This document shows, piece after piece, positions 7,690 to 16,866 of a DNA stretch of 33,409 nucleotides (the first letter of the stretch is position 1; each line of letters opens with the position of its first letter). The DNA comes from Candidatus Puniceispirillum sp. GTDB taxonomy: Bacteria; Pseudomonadota; Alphaproteobacteria; Puniceispirillales; Puniceispirillaceae. The stretch covers positions 1 to 33,409 of the forward strand of contig JADHOR010000019.1 of NCBI GenBank assembly GCA_016778895.1. Reading direction: 5' to 3'. The translations under genes were made by a program, and so were the position numbers. A model generated the notes under the pieces. It had not been told where the DNA came from. It was given only the letters and a program-made list of their open reading frames with translations, and did not search any database.

Positions 7690-8507
7690 CGCGCATTTCC
7701 TTTTGCCGGTTGCGTTTTCCCAGACGCCTTTTTGCCAGACACTCTTTTTGGCGCTCTACCTGCGGCGATTATCTCTTCGATTTCGCCTTGTATTGGGGCG
7801 CGGCGTAATAGCCACATCACCCCAAGCACGTCAGAGATGCCAACAAGCAATCGATCCAGAATCCGGTATTTTGAGGTTCCCGCGATCCGCGGCCGATGCG
7901 CCACCGGCACACCCAAAACAATGCCGCCATTTCGGCGGACAAGGCTTGGCATAAAGCGGTGCATATGATTGAAAAAGGGCAATTGCAAAAACAGCGCCCG
8001 TGGCAGAATTTTAATACCGCAGCCCGAGTCAGGATGCGTGTCGGCAAGCAGGCTCGCCCGCACACGTTTCGCCGCACGCGACGCCACAAGGCGCATAGGG
8101 CTATCATCACGCAGCTGGCGGATACCAGCGGCCATAACCATCCGACCGTCTTTGCTAGCGGCAATCATTGCCGCCTCAAGCGCCGGAAAATCAGCTGGCA
8201 CATTCTGGCCATCACCGTCAAGGACACCGATTAAATCGCCGCTTGCCTGCAAAAGACCAGACCGGATTGCCGCACTTTGGCCAGCGCGATGGGCATGACG
8301 AAGCACGCGTAATTGCGGCACCACGATCAGTGCTGCGGCCAGTTCATCTGCAGTTGCGTCATTACTTGCATCATCAATATAGATAATTTCAAACCGGCGG
8401 CCGGCAAAAACGCTGCAAATTTCGTCGATAAGCGGGCGGACATTACCAGCCTCATTCATCACGGGGACCAAGATCGAGATGTCAACAGGATGGCTGGTTG
8501 CGGTCAT
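7686..8507 (-). CDS. GT2 family polyprenyl/dolichyl-phosphate glycosyltransferase
   Basis: This is a DPM1/ArnC-like GT-A enzyme expected to load a sugar from a nucleotide donor onto undecaprenyl phosphate on the cytoplasmic face. The sequence has DISILVPVMNEAGNV at the N terminus, YIDDAS, and the metal-binding DGDGQN (Asp97-Gln101), followed by a basic stretch. There are no C-terminal transmembrane helices, as in DPM1-type rather than ArnC/GtrB-type proteins. An open frame extends upstream to a TTG at 8582, but the ATG at 8507 begins right before the conserved strand and is preferred (273 residues). It sits between a GT39 transferase and LAB_N, overlapping the latter by four bases, so it probably makes the lipid-linked donor used by the GT39 enzyme. 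Which sugar is used cannot be told. Confidence 0.88.
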   Translation of the reverse strand: MTATSHPVDISILVPVMNEAGNVRPLIDEICSVFAGRRFEIIYIDDASNDATADELAAALIVVPQLRVLRHAHRAGQSAAIRSGLLQASGDLIGVLDGDGQNVPADFPALEAAMIAASKDGRMVMAAGIRQLRDDSPMRLVASRAAKRVRASLLADTHPDSGCGIKILPRALFLQLPFFNHMHRFMPSLVRRNGGIVLGVPVAHRPRIAGTSKYRILDRLLVGISDVLGVMWLLRRAPIQGEIEEIIAAGRAPKRVSGKKASGKTQPAKGNAR

Positions 8508-8611
8508 TAGCGGACATGGGTCTTTCTGGTGGCGATTAATTATACGGCCTTTGTAGCTAGAGGAAATGCCGGTGAACGGCAAATCATATCAGCGGTTCCG
8601 ATTTTCCGCTT

Positions 8612-10285
8612 TTACTCCTTGCTCGCATTCGCGTCAAATATATCGGAGCGATATAGCAAAATAAGCACCTCCTGACCTTTTGATATATTGAATCCATTCA
8701 CCTGTAATGGCGGCAATAGCCCAAGCCCCAACTGGCTGGCTGCCTCAAGAAATGTCATCTGTTGGCGCGCTTCAATCAGCACCAGCCCACCAGGTGCCTC
8801 AACCAGGAACAAGGCAGCCTCTCTTGGGTCAAGCAATAGTAAGTCGCGCCCTAACAAAAATACCAGTGATGGCTCCTGATATCCGCTTGTCGCAATCGCC
8901 ACTGGCGGGGTTGGCAAATCGGCAATTTTGGCAGCGATAGCAGTGGAGACATGAATCCGCGACAGCGCCGGAATAACGCCAGAAAAGACGACCAGATGAA
9001 ATAACATTGCCGCACCGATCATGCCAAAGAACGGTCGCCACAAGGCCTGCCTTATCCATAGGTGACCATACCACCCCGCCAGCCCGGTAAAAACAAGTGC
9101 CAGCAACGCAAATAGCACCGCCTCACGGCTGGTCTCGCCGCCATAGCGCATTGCCCCCCAGAGGGTTACCGCAGCCAACAGTACGCCGACACCGATGCCA
9201 AGATAGCGGAAGATCGAACCAACAACATAACGCCATTTGGCGCCGCCATCTGATGGGGTTGACACTACGGTAACGCCGCCAATTAGTAGCAGGATAATCG
9301 CAGGCAAAACCGGCAATGGATAATGCGGCAATTTGGTCGGGATCAATTCGATCATCACCCAGAATGGTGCAATCCAGGCGAGCAAAAACCGGCTCTCGGC
9401 CTGTGTGCTGAAGTTCCTGACCTGACCCAATGCCCAGACCAGAAGCGGTGTCGCCGGCCAGATCAACAAGCCAATAATCAGCGCATAAACGCCCGGCGGT
9501 GCGCCGTGTGATTCCTGCCCCGATTTAACCTTTGCCATCAGATCGCTGCTTACTGCGGTTGATAAAAACGCGCCATCGGTTGCGGCAGTAACCAGCACCG
9601 CCCACGGCAAACAGAGTACTAAAACCAGCATTAGTCCACGCCAGAATCGGATAATCTGAAGCCAGCGATATTGGCGATGCCAGAGGCATAAGCCGACCAG
9701 TGTAAGTAATGCCATAACTGGCAGAACTGGGCCTTTAATCAAGACCCCCGCAGCCATTGCAAGCCAGAACCATAACCAGCCATATTGCGAGACCGGCTGA
9801 TCATGTTGCCAGGCCAGATAAAGCTGCATCAAGGCCCATTGCTGGGCCAGTGCCAACGCCATTAAAACCGTATCGGTTTTGGCAAGATGAACCTCGCCAA
9901 GCAGAAGAAACCCGCTGGAAAACAATGCCGCCGCCGCCAAGGCAGCACGCGGCTCGTATAAACGCAGACCAATATGGTAAAGCAGGAAAACCGCAGCCAG
10001 CAGCGCCACCAGGTTTACCAACCGGTAGGATGAAATCTCCTCTGCTCCTAAAACGCGGGCAAAACCCGACTGCAGCCAGTAGATACCCGCCGGTTTTTTT
10101 GCACGCAGCTCATCTTGAAAGCGAACCGTGACATAATCGCCTGTTTGCAGCATCTGTTTGCTGGCCTGAGCGAACCGCGACTCATCGCGATCCATCGGCG
10201 GTATCGAATGATGGCCTAGTAAAACCATCACCGACAAGATCGTCATCAGAGCATATAAAGCCGCGCGTGAATGAAAAAAGGGCAA
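8612..10285 (-). CDS. GT39/ArnT-like lipid-linked-sugar glycosyltransferase
   Basis: This 557-residue polytopic protein has about 11-12 hydrophobic helices. It has the GT-C signature in the first periplasmic loop, PPMDRDESRFAQASKQM (Asp32-Glu35 as the likely catalytic acidic pair), followed by GDYVTVRFQDELRAKKPAGIYWL, typical of ArnT-like enzymes. Relatives transfer aminoarabinose or galacturonic acid from undecaprenyl phosphate to lipid A or core. Acceptor and sugar here are unknown. The start is TTG at 10285, preceded on the minus strand by AGAGGA nine bases upstream. The next Met lies inside the first membrane helix, so the TTG start is well supported. It is the first gene of the GT39-GT2-LAB_N group and is divergent from the MATE exporter. 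Confidence 0.88.
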   Translation of the reverse strand: MPFFHSRAALYALMTILSVMVLLGHHSIPPMDRDESRFAQASKQMLQTGDYVTVRFQDELRAKKPAGIYWLQSGFARVLGAEEISSYRLVNLVALLAAVFLLYHIGLRLYEPRAALAAAALFSSGFLLLGEVHLAKTDTVLMALALAQQWALMQLYLAWQHDQPVSQYGWLWFWLAMAAGVLIKGPVLPVMALLTLVGLCLWHRQYRWLQIIRFWRGLMLVLVLCLPWAVLVTAATDGAFLSTAVSSDLMAKVKSGQESHGAPPGVYALIIGLLIWPATPLLVWALGQVRNFSTQAESRFLLAWIAPFWVMIELIPTKLPHYPLPVLPAIILLLIGGVTVVSTPSDGGAKWRYVVGSIFRYLGIGVGVLLAAVTLWGAMRYGGETSREAVLFALLALVFTGLAGWYGHLWIRQALWRPFFGMIGAAMLFHLVVFSGVIPALSRIHVSTAIAAKIADLPTPPVAIATSGYQEPSLVFLLGRDLLLLDPREAALFLVEAPGGLVLIEARQQMTFLEAASQLGLGLLPPLQVNGFNISKGQEVLILLYRSDIFDANASKE

Positions 10286-10348
10286 TATCCGTTATCCTCT
10301 TATGCCACAAATGCAAAAAGCATAGCCAAGGCATAACAAGTTTCTCTG

Positions 10349-10400
10349 GGGTTAGGCAATGCGGATGATCGGTTATTAACCCAAATGGGGCGCTGACCCC
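10349..10400. repeat. Two inverted repeats in a divergent promoter region
   Basis: In the 240-base region between the divergent GT39 and MATE genes, GGGTTA (10349-10354) is complementary to TAACCC (10377-10382), and GGGG (10387-10390) to CCCC (10397-10400). They could be an operator or RNA hairpins in a leader. The pairing is short and I see no T-run, so the role is open. Confidence 0.3.
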
Positions 10401-10525
10401 TTGTCACCAGCAGAAATGAAATCTGTTTAGCTACGCGCTTGGCTGCGCGTCATTCCAAGCCTTGGCGATGGTCGGTTTTTGTGCTGACATTGTGCAGACC
10501 TTCTGCGCAATCGAATAGGCATATA

Positions 10526-11896
10526 ATGCTGAAATCCTCTCCGACACCTAGCCAGCACGACCATGCCGGATGGCGTCATATCTGGCAGCTGGCCTGGCCG
10601 ATCATGCTGTCCAATGTCACAATCCCGCTTGTTGGCGCGGTCGATGTGGCAATGATGGGGCGGCTTGATGATCCGATATTTATCGGCGGTGTCGGGCTTG
10701 GCATGATCGTTTTTAATTTCATTTATTTCGGACTTGGTTTTTTGCGAATGGGTACAACCGGTCTGGTCGCGCAGATGTATGGCACCGGTCAGGACGATAA
10801 GATTGCGTTTTTATTGATCCGCGGTATTACCCTCGCTTTTGGCCTTGGCGGTGTGTTTATCATCGCATCACCACTGGTCAGCAGCGTCGCGGTCAGCGCT
10901 TTTTCCGCCAGCAATCTGGCCGAACAATTAATGGTCGATTATATCAGTATCCGAATTTTTGCGGTGCCGGCAGCACTTGCCAATATGGTGCTTCTTGGCG
11001 GGCTATACGGACGCCAGCAAATGCGGCTCGGGATGGGTTTGCTGTTTCTGGTGAATGGCATCAACCTAGTGCTGGATGTCATCCTTGTCAGCGGCTTTGG
11101 GTTGAGTGTGAATGGAGTTGCGCTGGCGTCGGTGGTGGCACAATGGGGCGGACTGGCTTTTATGATCTGGCGGATTACGCGGCGCTGGCCAGGCCAGCTT
11201 GGCCGCTTGTTTCGGCCACATGCCGGTATGTACCTGCCCGGCTGGTTTAACCTTGCCGCCTATCGCCAGTTCTTTACCCTTGGCCGTGATATTTTCATCC
11301 GTACAATCCTGCTGATCGGTTGTGAGGCATTATTGTTGAATGAGGCGGCCAAGCTTGATGATTTGGCGCTTGCCACTTGTCAGATCATGCTGTCGATCTT
11401 TGGCCTTCTGGCCTTTGCCATTGACGGGTTTGCCCATGCTGCCGAAGCACTTGTTGGCGAGGCTATCGGGCGACGAAATCCGGTCATGCTTCGCATTGTT
11501 ATTCGCCGGACAAATTATCTGGCAGGCATGATGGCGTTGATGCTGGCACTGCTGCTATGGGCTGGTCAGGGCATCATCTTGTCATTACTGACCAGCCAAG
11601 AAGAGTTGATCGCCTTTATTGCTGGCTATTGGAAATGGGTGGTTATTCTGCCTCTGGTTTCATTTCTAGCGTTTCAGATGGACGGTATTTTTGTTGGTGC
11701 AACAAAAGGCATGCAGATGCGCAATGCGATGACCATTGCCTCGGCTGGCTTTGCTGTGGCAATTTTCCATTTTTCATTCGGGCTGGCAGGTTTAATGACA
11801 AGTTTTGCGGGTTATCTAGCGCTTCGCGGCATCAGCCTTTGGTGCCTAATCGGTCATGTTCACGCCGCGGCAGAACCGGTGAGAAATGACACGTGA
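10526..11896 (+). CDS. MATE family efflux transporter (DinF-like)
   Basis: This 456-residue, 12-helix protein has the MATE organisation of two six-helix halves. It begins with WQLAWPIMLSNVTIPLVGAVDVAMMGRL, the conserved first-helix segment, followed by GVGLGMIVFNFIYFGLGFLRMGTTGLVAQ. MATE proteins export cationic drugs or metabolites in exchange for protons or sodium, and DinF-like members are common in Alphaproteobacteria. The substrate cannot be predicted. The frame is open upstream to a TTG at 10439, but that extension is Arg/Ser-rich and unlike the family. ATG 10526 gives the usual length, though its ribosome-binding site (AATAGG) is weak. It stands alone, divergent from the GT39 operon. 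Confidence 0.92.
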   Translation: MLKSSPTPSQHDHAGWRHIWQLAWPIMLSNVTIPLVGAVDVAMMGRLDDPIFIGGVGLGMIVFNFIYFGLGFLRMGTTGLVAQMYGTGQDDKIAFLLIRGITLAFGLGGVFIIASPLVSSVAVSAFSASNLAEQLMVDYISIRIFAVPAALANMVLLGGLYGRQQMRLGMGLLFLVNGINLVLDVILVSGFGLSVNGVALASVVAQWGGLAFMIWRITRRWPGQLGRLFRPHAGMYLPGWFNLAAYRQFFTLGRDIFIRTILLIGCEALLLNEAAKLDDLALATCQIMLSIFGLLAFAIDGFAHAAEALVGEAIGRRNPVMLRIVIRRTNYLAGMMALMLALLLWAGQGIILSLLTSQEELIAFIAGYWKWVVILPLVSFLAFQMDGIFVGATKGMQMRNAMTIASAGFAVAIFHFSFGLAGLMTSFAGYLALRGISLWCLIGHVHAAAEPVRNDT

Positions 11897-11905
11897 TCTG
11901 CCCAC

Positions 11906-11934
11906 TTGGTAACAGCTAAAGGGCGCGCTATGAT
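11906..11934 (+). promoter_or_regulatory. Predicted sigma70-type promoter of the M17 aminopeptidase gene
   Basis: TTGGTA (11906-11911) and TATGAT (11929-11934) are separated by exactly 17 bases in the gap between the MATE gene and the aminopeptidase gene. The -10 box matches consensus at five of six positions and the -35 at four of six. Transcription would start about 80 bases before the ATG at 12021. Confidence 0.5.
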
Positions 11935-12020
11935 CTGGCGCCGGAAAATCATATGTCGCCCGATATGTCGTGTTAGATGGGGCTGGATTACTAATGGTAT
12001 TTGAAAAAGGTGGTAAACAG

Positions 12021-13418
12021 ATGATTGAAAAATTTGGCTTGAAAAGCGCCGGCGCAAACGGCACTGAAATTCGCCTGATGACAGTAGATGATTTTGCCAG
12101 CTGGCTTGCTAGCGCCAATCAAGCCCACCAGAATTGGGTGACCGCGCAGGGCTTTTCTGCAAAGCCGGGTAAGGCGATCTGCTTTGCTTCAGATAATGGG
12201 CATGTTGATTTTGCCATTGGTGTGTTTGGCAATCATGTGGTGTGGGATGGGGCGGCATTGGCAGCCAACCTGCCAAAAGGGCATTGGCAATTCATCGCTG
12301 CATCAGATCAGCTTAACCAAAACCTGCTGGAAAGCCTCACTCTTGGATGGGGTCTTGGCCAATATTATTTTCACACCTATCGCGACACGCCCGAACCAGT
12401 GGCAAATTTCTTAACGGTGCATGATGATGTGAATGGCCCACGCCTTATTGGCCAGCTGGGCGGAATTTATTTATGCCGCGACCTGATTAACCAGCCACCA
12501 AACCATATGACACCGGCGGCCCTGCAGGCGGCAATGGAATCCCTTGCCAAAACCCATAACGCTGCACTGAAAACCCATAGCGGTGCAGCCCTCGAAAAAG
12601 ATTTTCCGGCGATTAACACTGTTGGCCGTGCCGCCGAAATTGGCCCCAGACTGATGGATCTTCGTTGGGGCAAAACCGGCCCTAAAATCACCCTGATTGG
12701 TAAGGGCATCACTTTTGATTCGGGCGGGCTTGACCTAAAGCCATCAAAGGCGATGGAGATGATGAAAAAGGATATGGGCGGGGCGGCAACGGTGCTTGGG
12801 CTTGCCGCGGCGCTGATGACCAGCAATGTCAATATCCAGCTTCGCGTTCTGGTTGCCGCCGCTGAAAATGCTGTCTCGGACCGGTCGATGCGCCCCCTTG
12901 ATATCATCAATACGCGCGCAGGCATCAAGGTAGAGGTTGGTAATACCGATGCAGAGGGCCGACTGGTTTTGGCAGATGCGCTGACCTATGCGCTTGAGGG
13001 CAAAGCAGAAGACGCACCGGATTTTCTGATTGATTTTGCCACCTTAACCGGGGCTGCAAGAGTGGCGTTAGGAACCGAATTGCCAGCGCTGTTCTGCAAC
13101 GACGACACAACCGCAAACGCAATTTTAAATGCCGCTGGCGAGGTCGCAGACCCATTATGGCGATTACCCTTATTTGATGATTATGACCGGCATCTTGACG
13201 CCGGTTATGCCGCGTTGTCCAGTACAGGCTTGTCGGGATATGCCGGGGCCATCACTGCCGCGTTATTCCTGCGGCGGTTTGCTGGCAAATCCAGCAATTG
13301 GGCGCATATTGATGTGATGGCGTGGAACCTTGCATCACGGCCGGGCCGACCAAAAGGCGGCGAGGCAATGGGGCTTCGCGCGATCTATAGCTTTATCGAG
13401 TCTTTTCAAAAAGCCTAA
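12021..13418 (+). CDS. Leucyl aminopeptidase family protein (M17)
   Basis: This is a di-metal cytosolic aminopeptidase that removes N-terminal residues from peptides. The 465-residue protein has the M17 metal-site segments GKGITFDSGGLDLKPS (from residue 227, with Lys228 and Asp233 as ligands), MKKDMGGAA, and the family signature NTDAEGRL (308-315). An RSMRPLDI stretch sits between them. It is shorter at the N terminus than E. coli PepA, as is common for the second alphaproteobacterial paralogue. The start at 12021 has AAGGTGG seven bases upstream; in-frame starts at 11970 and 11994 lack this. Its 3' end overlaps that of the convergent GhrA-like gene by four bases. Substrate preference is unknown. 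Confidence 0.93.
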   Translation: MIEKFGLKSAGANGTEIRLMTVDDFASWLASANQAHQNWVTAQGFSAKPGKAICFASDNGHVDFAIGVFGNHVVWDGAALAANLPKGHWQFIAASDQLNQNLLESLTLGWGLGQYYFHTYRDTPEPVANFLTVHDDVNGPRLIGQLGGIYLCRDLINQPPNHMTPAALQAAMESLAKTHNAALKTHSGAALEKDFPAINTVGRAAEIGPRLMDLRWGKTGPKITLIGKGITFDSGGLDLKPSKAMEMMKKDMGGAATVLGLAAALMTSNVNIQLRVLVAAAENAVSDRSMRPLDIINTRAGIKVEVGNTDAEGRLVLADALTYALEGKAEDAPDFLIDFATLTGAARVALGTELPALFCNDDTTANAILNAAGEVADPLWRLPLFDDYDRHLDAGYAALSSTGLSGYAGAITAALFLRRFAGKSSNWAHIDVMAWNLASRPGRPKGGEAMGLRAIYSFIESFQKA

Positions 13419-14341
13419 TAGCCGCGGCCCCAATCAACCCGGTTTTCAGGCTCGACACCAGCCATAATGGCGCGGATTGCTGCGGCAACCTGTATCGCGG
13501 CGGTATTTGGGTTCGTTTGTGCAGCCACGTGAGGCCAGATAGTGATTTTGGGATGCGACCAAAAGGCATGATCGGCTGGCAGTGGCTCGGTTGCAAACAC
13601 ATCCAAGGCCGCACCAGCAATCTGCCCACTAGCGATCGCATCCAGCAAATCCGCTTCCACCAGCTGGGCGCCGCGCCCCCCGTTGATGATATAGGCACCC
13701 TTGGCAAGCTGATGAAAAAGCTGGCTGTTCAAGATGCCGTGCGTGGCCGGCGTTAACGGCAGCACTGAAATCAGGATATTCAGCCCATCAAGAAAGGCCG
13801 GTAAATTATCCTCGCCGGCAAAAACAGCAACATTATCGACTTGCCGCATGGTGCGCGCCCAGCCGCGAACATCAAAGTCCAAGCTAGCAAAACGGCTTGC
13901 CATCACGCTGCCAATTGCACCAACACCCATAATTCCGACCTTGGCGCCGGTCGCCGGACGCTGGACAATAGGCGCCCATTTTGCCACTACCTGACAGTCG
14001 CGATAATAGGGCGCGTCCCGCCAGAAATCCAAAGCAGCTAAAATTGCCCAATGGCTCAGCGCGTTTGACATGTCCGGGTCGACCAGCCGTACCAGCGGAA
14101 TATCACGCGGCACGGTGGGATCACTCATCATATAATCGACCCCCTGGCCCTGCATGATGATGCCACGCAAATTCGGCATTTTGGCCAGCTGACCTTTTGG
14201 CGGTGCCCAGACCAGCGCGATATCAGCGCGCGCACCTTCGGGTGACATCAGATCGACAAGGGTAAAATTATCAAGATGCCGGCCAAGCTTGGTACGCCAT
14301 CCATCCATTTGTGAACTGCCATAAAAGCCGATTACTGTCAT
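13415..14341 (-). CDS. ghrA: Glyoxylate/hydroxypyruvate reductase A-like D-2-hydroxyacid dehydrogenase
   Basis: This NAD(P)H-dependent reductase is predicted to convert glyoxylate or hydroxypyruvate to glycolate or glycerate. The 308-residue protein has the dinucleotide-binding VGIMGVGAIG (Gly139, Gly141, Gly144). The catalytic triad is in place: Arg223 in NGGRGAQLVEADLL, Glu252 in LDVFATEPLP, and His271 in WPHVAAQT. The block ISVLPLTPATHGILN is GhrA-like. The ATG at 14341 has AAGGA seven bases upstream. It follows the phosphatase gene with an 82-base gap. The GhrA subgroup is well supported; actual substrates in this organism are not known. Confidence 0.88.
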   Translation of the reverse strand: MTVIGFYGSSQMDGWRTKLGRHLDNFTLVDLMSPEGARADIALVWAPPKGQLAKMPNLRGIIMQGQGVDYMMSDPTVPRDIPLVRLVDPDMSNALSHWAILAALDFWRDAPYYRDCQVVAKWAPIVQRPATGAKVGIMGVGAIGSVMASRFASLDFDVRGWARTMRQVDNVAVFAGEDNLPAFLDGLNILISVLPLTPATHGILNSQLFHQLAKGAYIINGGRGAQLVEADLLDAIASGQIAGAALDVFATEPLPADHAFWSHPKITIWPHVAAQTNPNTAAIQVAAAIRAIMAGVEPENRVDWGRGY

Positions 14342-14423
14342 GGGGTAATCCTTGGTTTAGATTGGTGATGCGAAGGGGTATGGGTGGCATCAGCACGCAC
14401 CGAATAATTATACCGGTAGATTA

Positions 14424-15260
14424 TCACTTTGCCGATATCAACGCCATTGCCGCCTGATGCAATTGCGGCGTTGCCGCCGCCAATATGCTTGTTGAATGAC
14501 CCAGCCTGATCGGCGTGCCTTCAAGATCGGTAACCGCGGCCCCGGCGGCCATCATCAGGGCAACGACTGCCATCATATCATGGGCGGCAAGGCTATCTTC
14601 CATCACAAGGTCAATATGACCCGCCGCCAGCAATGCGTAATTATGGCAATCGCCACCGTAATTTGTCACGGCAACCTGATCGGCTAGCCGATCAAAATCA
14701 ATCAGACGTTTGGGGCTTAATGCGCGCGGCGAGGTGGTTGCCAGCTTGGCCGCAGTTAATTCCGTTTGCCGGCTAGGCGTCACCGCAATGCCATTACATT
14801 CGGCATGACCCGCGCCGCCAAAACCATTAAGGCCGATATAGCACTCATCAAAAACTGGCATATCGACAAGGCCTGCGACTGGCCAATCATCGTGCAAAAG
14901 CCCGACAAGAGTGCCAAAAGCAGGCTTGCCACTGATAAAGGCCTTGGTGCCGTCAATCGGATCAATAATCCAGCAATAAGGGCTACCAGCATTGCCGGTA
15001 GTGCCATATTCCTCGCCCATGATCATATCTTCGGGAAACCGCGCCGCGATCGCCGCGCGCAGTGCAGCCTCGACCTCACGATCAGCAATTGTTACAGGCG
15101 ACAGGTCTTGTTTGTTTTCAGTCAAAGGGTTCTGGCGAAACCATTTCGAAATGATAGGCCGGCTTATCAATGGCAAGCCGGCCAGAAAGGCAATTATATC
15201 AGCCGGCGTGCCGGCCGCAATGTCAGACGCGTTAGTTGGCACCTTCAGCTGCGATATCAT
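14424..15260 (-). CDS. Inositol-monophosphatase-family phosphatase, probably HisN-type histidinol phosphatase
   Basis: This magnesium-dependent phosphatase has the complete IMPase metal site: GEEYG (Glu83/84 from the chosen start), WIIDPIDGTKAF (Asp100, Asp103) and a late Asp in SLAAHDMMAVVALMMAAG. LSPVTIADREVE at the N-terminal side is typical of HisN-type histidinol-phosphatases, which complete histidine synthesis in many Alphaproteobacteria. A related sugar or inositol phosphatase cannot be excluded. The start is uncertain. ATG 15260 overlaps the cytochrome c gene by 29 bases; a GTG at 15242 is the alternative, and neither has a strong ribosome-binding site. Overlap suggests co-translation with the cytochrome gene. 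Confidence 0.8.
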   Translation of the reverse strand: MISQLKVPTNASDIAAGTPADIIAFLAGLPLISRPIISKWFRQNPLTENKQDLSPVTIADREVEAALRAAIAARFPEDMIMGEEYGTTGNAGSPYCWIIDPIDGTKAFISGKPAFGTLVGLLHDDWPVAGLVDMPVFDECYIGLNGFGGAGHAECNGIAVTPSRQTELTAAKLATTSPRALSPKRLIDFDRLADQVAVTNYGGDCHNYALLAAGHIDLVMEDSLAAHDMMAVVALMMAAGAAVTDLEGTPIRLGHSTSILAAATPQLHQAAMALISAK

Positions 15261-15801
15261 CAGCGCTTGGCAATGCAACCGGGCTATCCGCCTTGTCACG
15301 CATCCATGCGATCAGATTTGCCCTGTCTTGCGGCTTTTTCAAACCGGCGAAATTCATTTTCGTGCCGCTGATATAGGCCTTCGGCTTCGCCAGAAACGCG
15401 TTCATTGACTGGTAATCCCACTTGCCACCAAACTCGGCAAGTGCTGTTGAATAGGCATAGCCCTCAGACGCCCCCATTTGCCGGCCCATAACATTCCACA
15501 ACGCCGGGCCAACTTTATTTGCACCGCCCGCATCGAACACATGACAAGCCGAACATTTCTTTGACAATTTCTCGCCAGCAGCAAGATCGGCATCAGCTAA
15601 CAGCGCCAGAATTGGTTCAGGTCCAGTGTCTATCGGGGCAGCAGACGCAACCTCGGCGGTCTCAGCAACCTCAATGACATAAGCGTTTTCAGCAAGGTCT
15701 TGATGCGGCACCAAAACCTCGGCGATTTTGATCCCTGCCATTAACAGCAAAGCAGCAAACAAAAACCCTGCGAACACTTTATTAAAGCGCAACTCATCCA
15801 T
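15232..15801 (-). CDS. Membrane-anchored class I cytochrome c (CycM/c552-like)
   Basis: The 189-residue protein has an uncleaved-type N-terminal membrane anchor (about 9-30) and a negatively charged linker. A class I cytochrome domain follows, with one heme site CSACH (Cys83, Cys86, His87) and a probable axial Met149 in SGTKMNFAGLKK. NKVGPALWNVMGRQ is the usual mitochondrial-type segment. It would carry electrons from the bc1 complex to a terminal oxidase at the periplasmic face. It is transcribed divergently from kdsB, as in many Alphaproteobacteria. The short Ala/Glu-rich tail after the domain is unremarkable. Confidence 0.93.
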   Translation of the reverse strand: MDELRFNKVFAGFLFAALLLMAGIKIAEVLVPHQDLAENAYVIEVAETAEVASAAPIDTGPEPILALLADADLAAGEKLSKKCSACHVFDAGGANKVGPALWNVMGRQMGASEGYAYSTALAEFGGKWDYQSMNAFLAKPKAYISGTKMNFAGLKKPQDRANLIAWMRDKADSPVALPSADDIAAEGAN

Positions 15802-16008
15802 GCGTCATTCCCGAAACCGGGCTCCCAATTGCAACCAGCCCCAGCGGGCAAGGCCTGTGATCGACATTCTTGCGGTCAAAAAACCAAACAATCCGTGGTT
15901 AATTAGCGAAATTCCAGCCGCCCCTCAACCCCCTATCGTATGCTTCAGCACGTTATTTCAATAAATTGCTTTGCGCAAAACTGAAATATGTGATGAATTG
16001 CCGGAATA

Positions 16009-16764
16009 ATGGCAAAAAATGACACGAGAATCATCATTATTCCGGCACGGCTTGCTGCCAGCCGCCTACCGGGCAAACCACTGGCCGAAATTGGTGGAAA
16101 AGCTATGATTCAGCTTGTGTGGGAACGTGCCATGGCCGCCGATATGGCGCCCGTCTATGTTGCGACAGATGATCGCGCTATTGCCGATGTTATCACTTCG
16201 GCGGGCGGCAAGGCAGTTATGACACGTGGGGATCACCCGTCCGGATCTGATCGTGTCTTTGAAGCCATCGAGACAATTGACCCCAACAAGCATTTTTCAC
16301 AGATTTTAAATTTGCAGGGCGATTTGCCCGATTTATCACCGGATATTCCTCATTTACTTGGCAAAACACTGGATAGAGGTAATGCCGATCTGGCAACGCT
16401 GGTCACACCAGCTAGCAAAGCCGAAGCCGCACGCCCGCAAGTGGTAAAAGCAGTGGTAAGCTGGCAGGATGCCGATTATGGCACGGCGCTTTATTTCAGC
16501 CGTGCCGCAATCCCCACCGGCACCAGCGATCTTTATCACCATATTGGCGTTTATGGATGGCAGCGAGGTGCGTTGGCGCGTTTTGTTGCCTTACCGCCCT
16601 CAAGGTTAGAGCAGGCGGAAAAGCTGGAGCAGCTGCGTGCACTGGAAGCTGGGATGACAATTGGCGTTGGCATAACAGCAAACGCACCGGGCGGGATTGA
16701 TACAGCTGAGGACCTTGAGGCTGCGCGCCACCGCGCTACACTCAAAGCCAAGCTGGCATGCTGA
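16009..16764 (+). CDS. kdsB: 3-deoxy-manno-octulosonate cytidylyltransferase (CMP-Kdo synthetase)
   Basis: KdsB activates Kdo with CTP for addition to lipid A, an essential LPS step. The 251-residue protein opens with IIIIPARLAASRLPGKPLAEIGGKAMIQ, the nucleotide-binding loop. It also has VYVATDD, DHPSGSDRVFEA, NLQGDLPDL, and the dimer/active-site segments HHIGVYGW and LEQLRALEAG. The ATG at 16009 has a weak GGA-containing ribosome-binding site. The gene is followed by pheA after a 102-base gap; kdsB-pheA is a conserved pair. Function is secure. Confidence 0.97.
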   Translation: MAKNDTRIIIIPARLAASRLPGKPLAEIGGKAMIQLVWERAMAADMAPVYVATDDRAIADVITSAGGKAVMTRGDHPSGSDRVFEAIETIDPNKHFSQILNLQGDLPDLSPDIPHLLGKTLDRGNADLATLVTPASKAEAARPQVVKAVVSWQDADYGTALYFSRAAIPTGTSDLYHHIGVYGWQRGALARFVALPPSRLEQAEKLEQLRALEAGMTIGVGITANAPGGIDTAEDLEAARHRATLKAKLAC

Positions 16765-16866
16765 AAGATTGACAGCACAGCGTCACGCTCGTAAAAACGG
16801 CCGACCAGACGGGTCAAGATGAAACGAAGGTTTGGAATAGAAATTTGCCAGGCCAAAGGAAAGTCA

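Noticed and set aside
10439-10525. An N-terminal extension of the MATE exporter from TTG 10439
   Set aside because: The extra 29 residues are not family-like and ATG 10526 gives the expected length.
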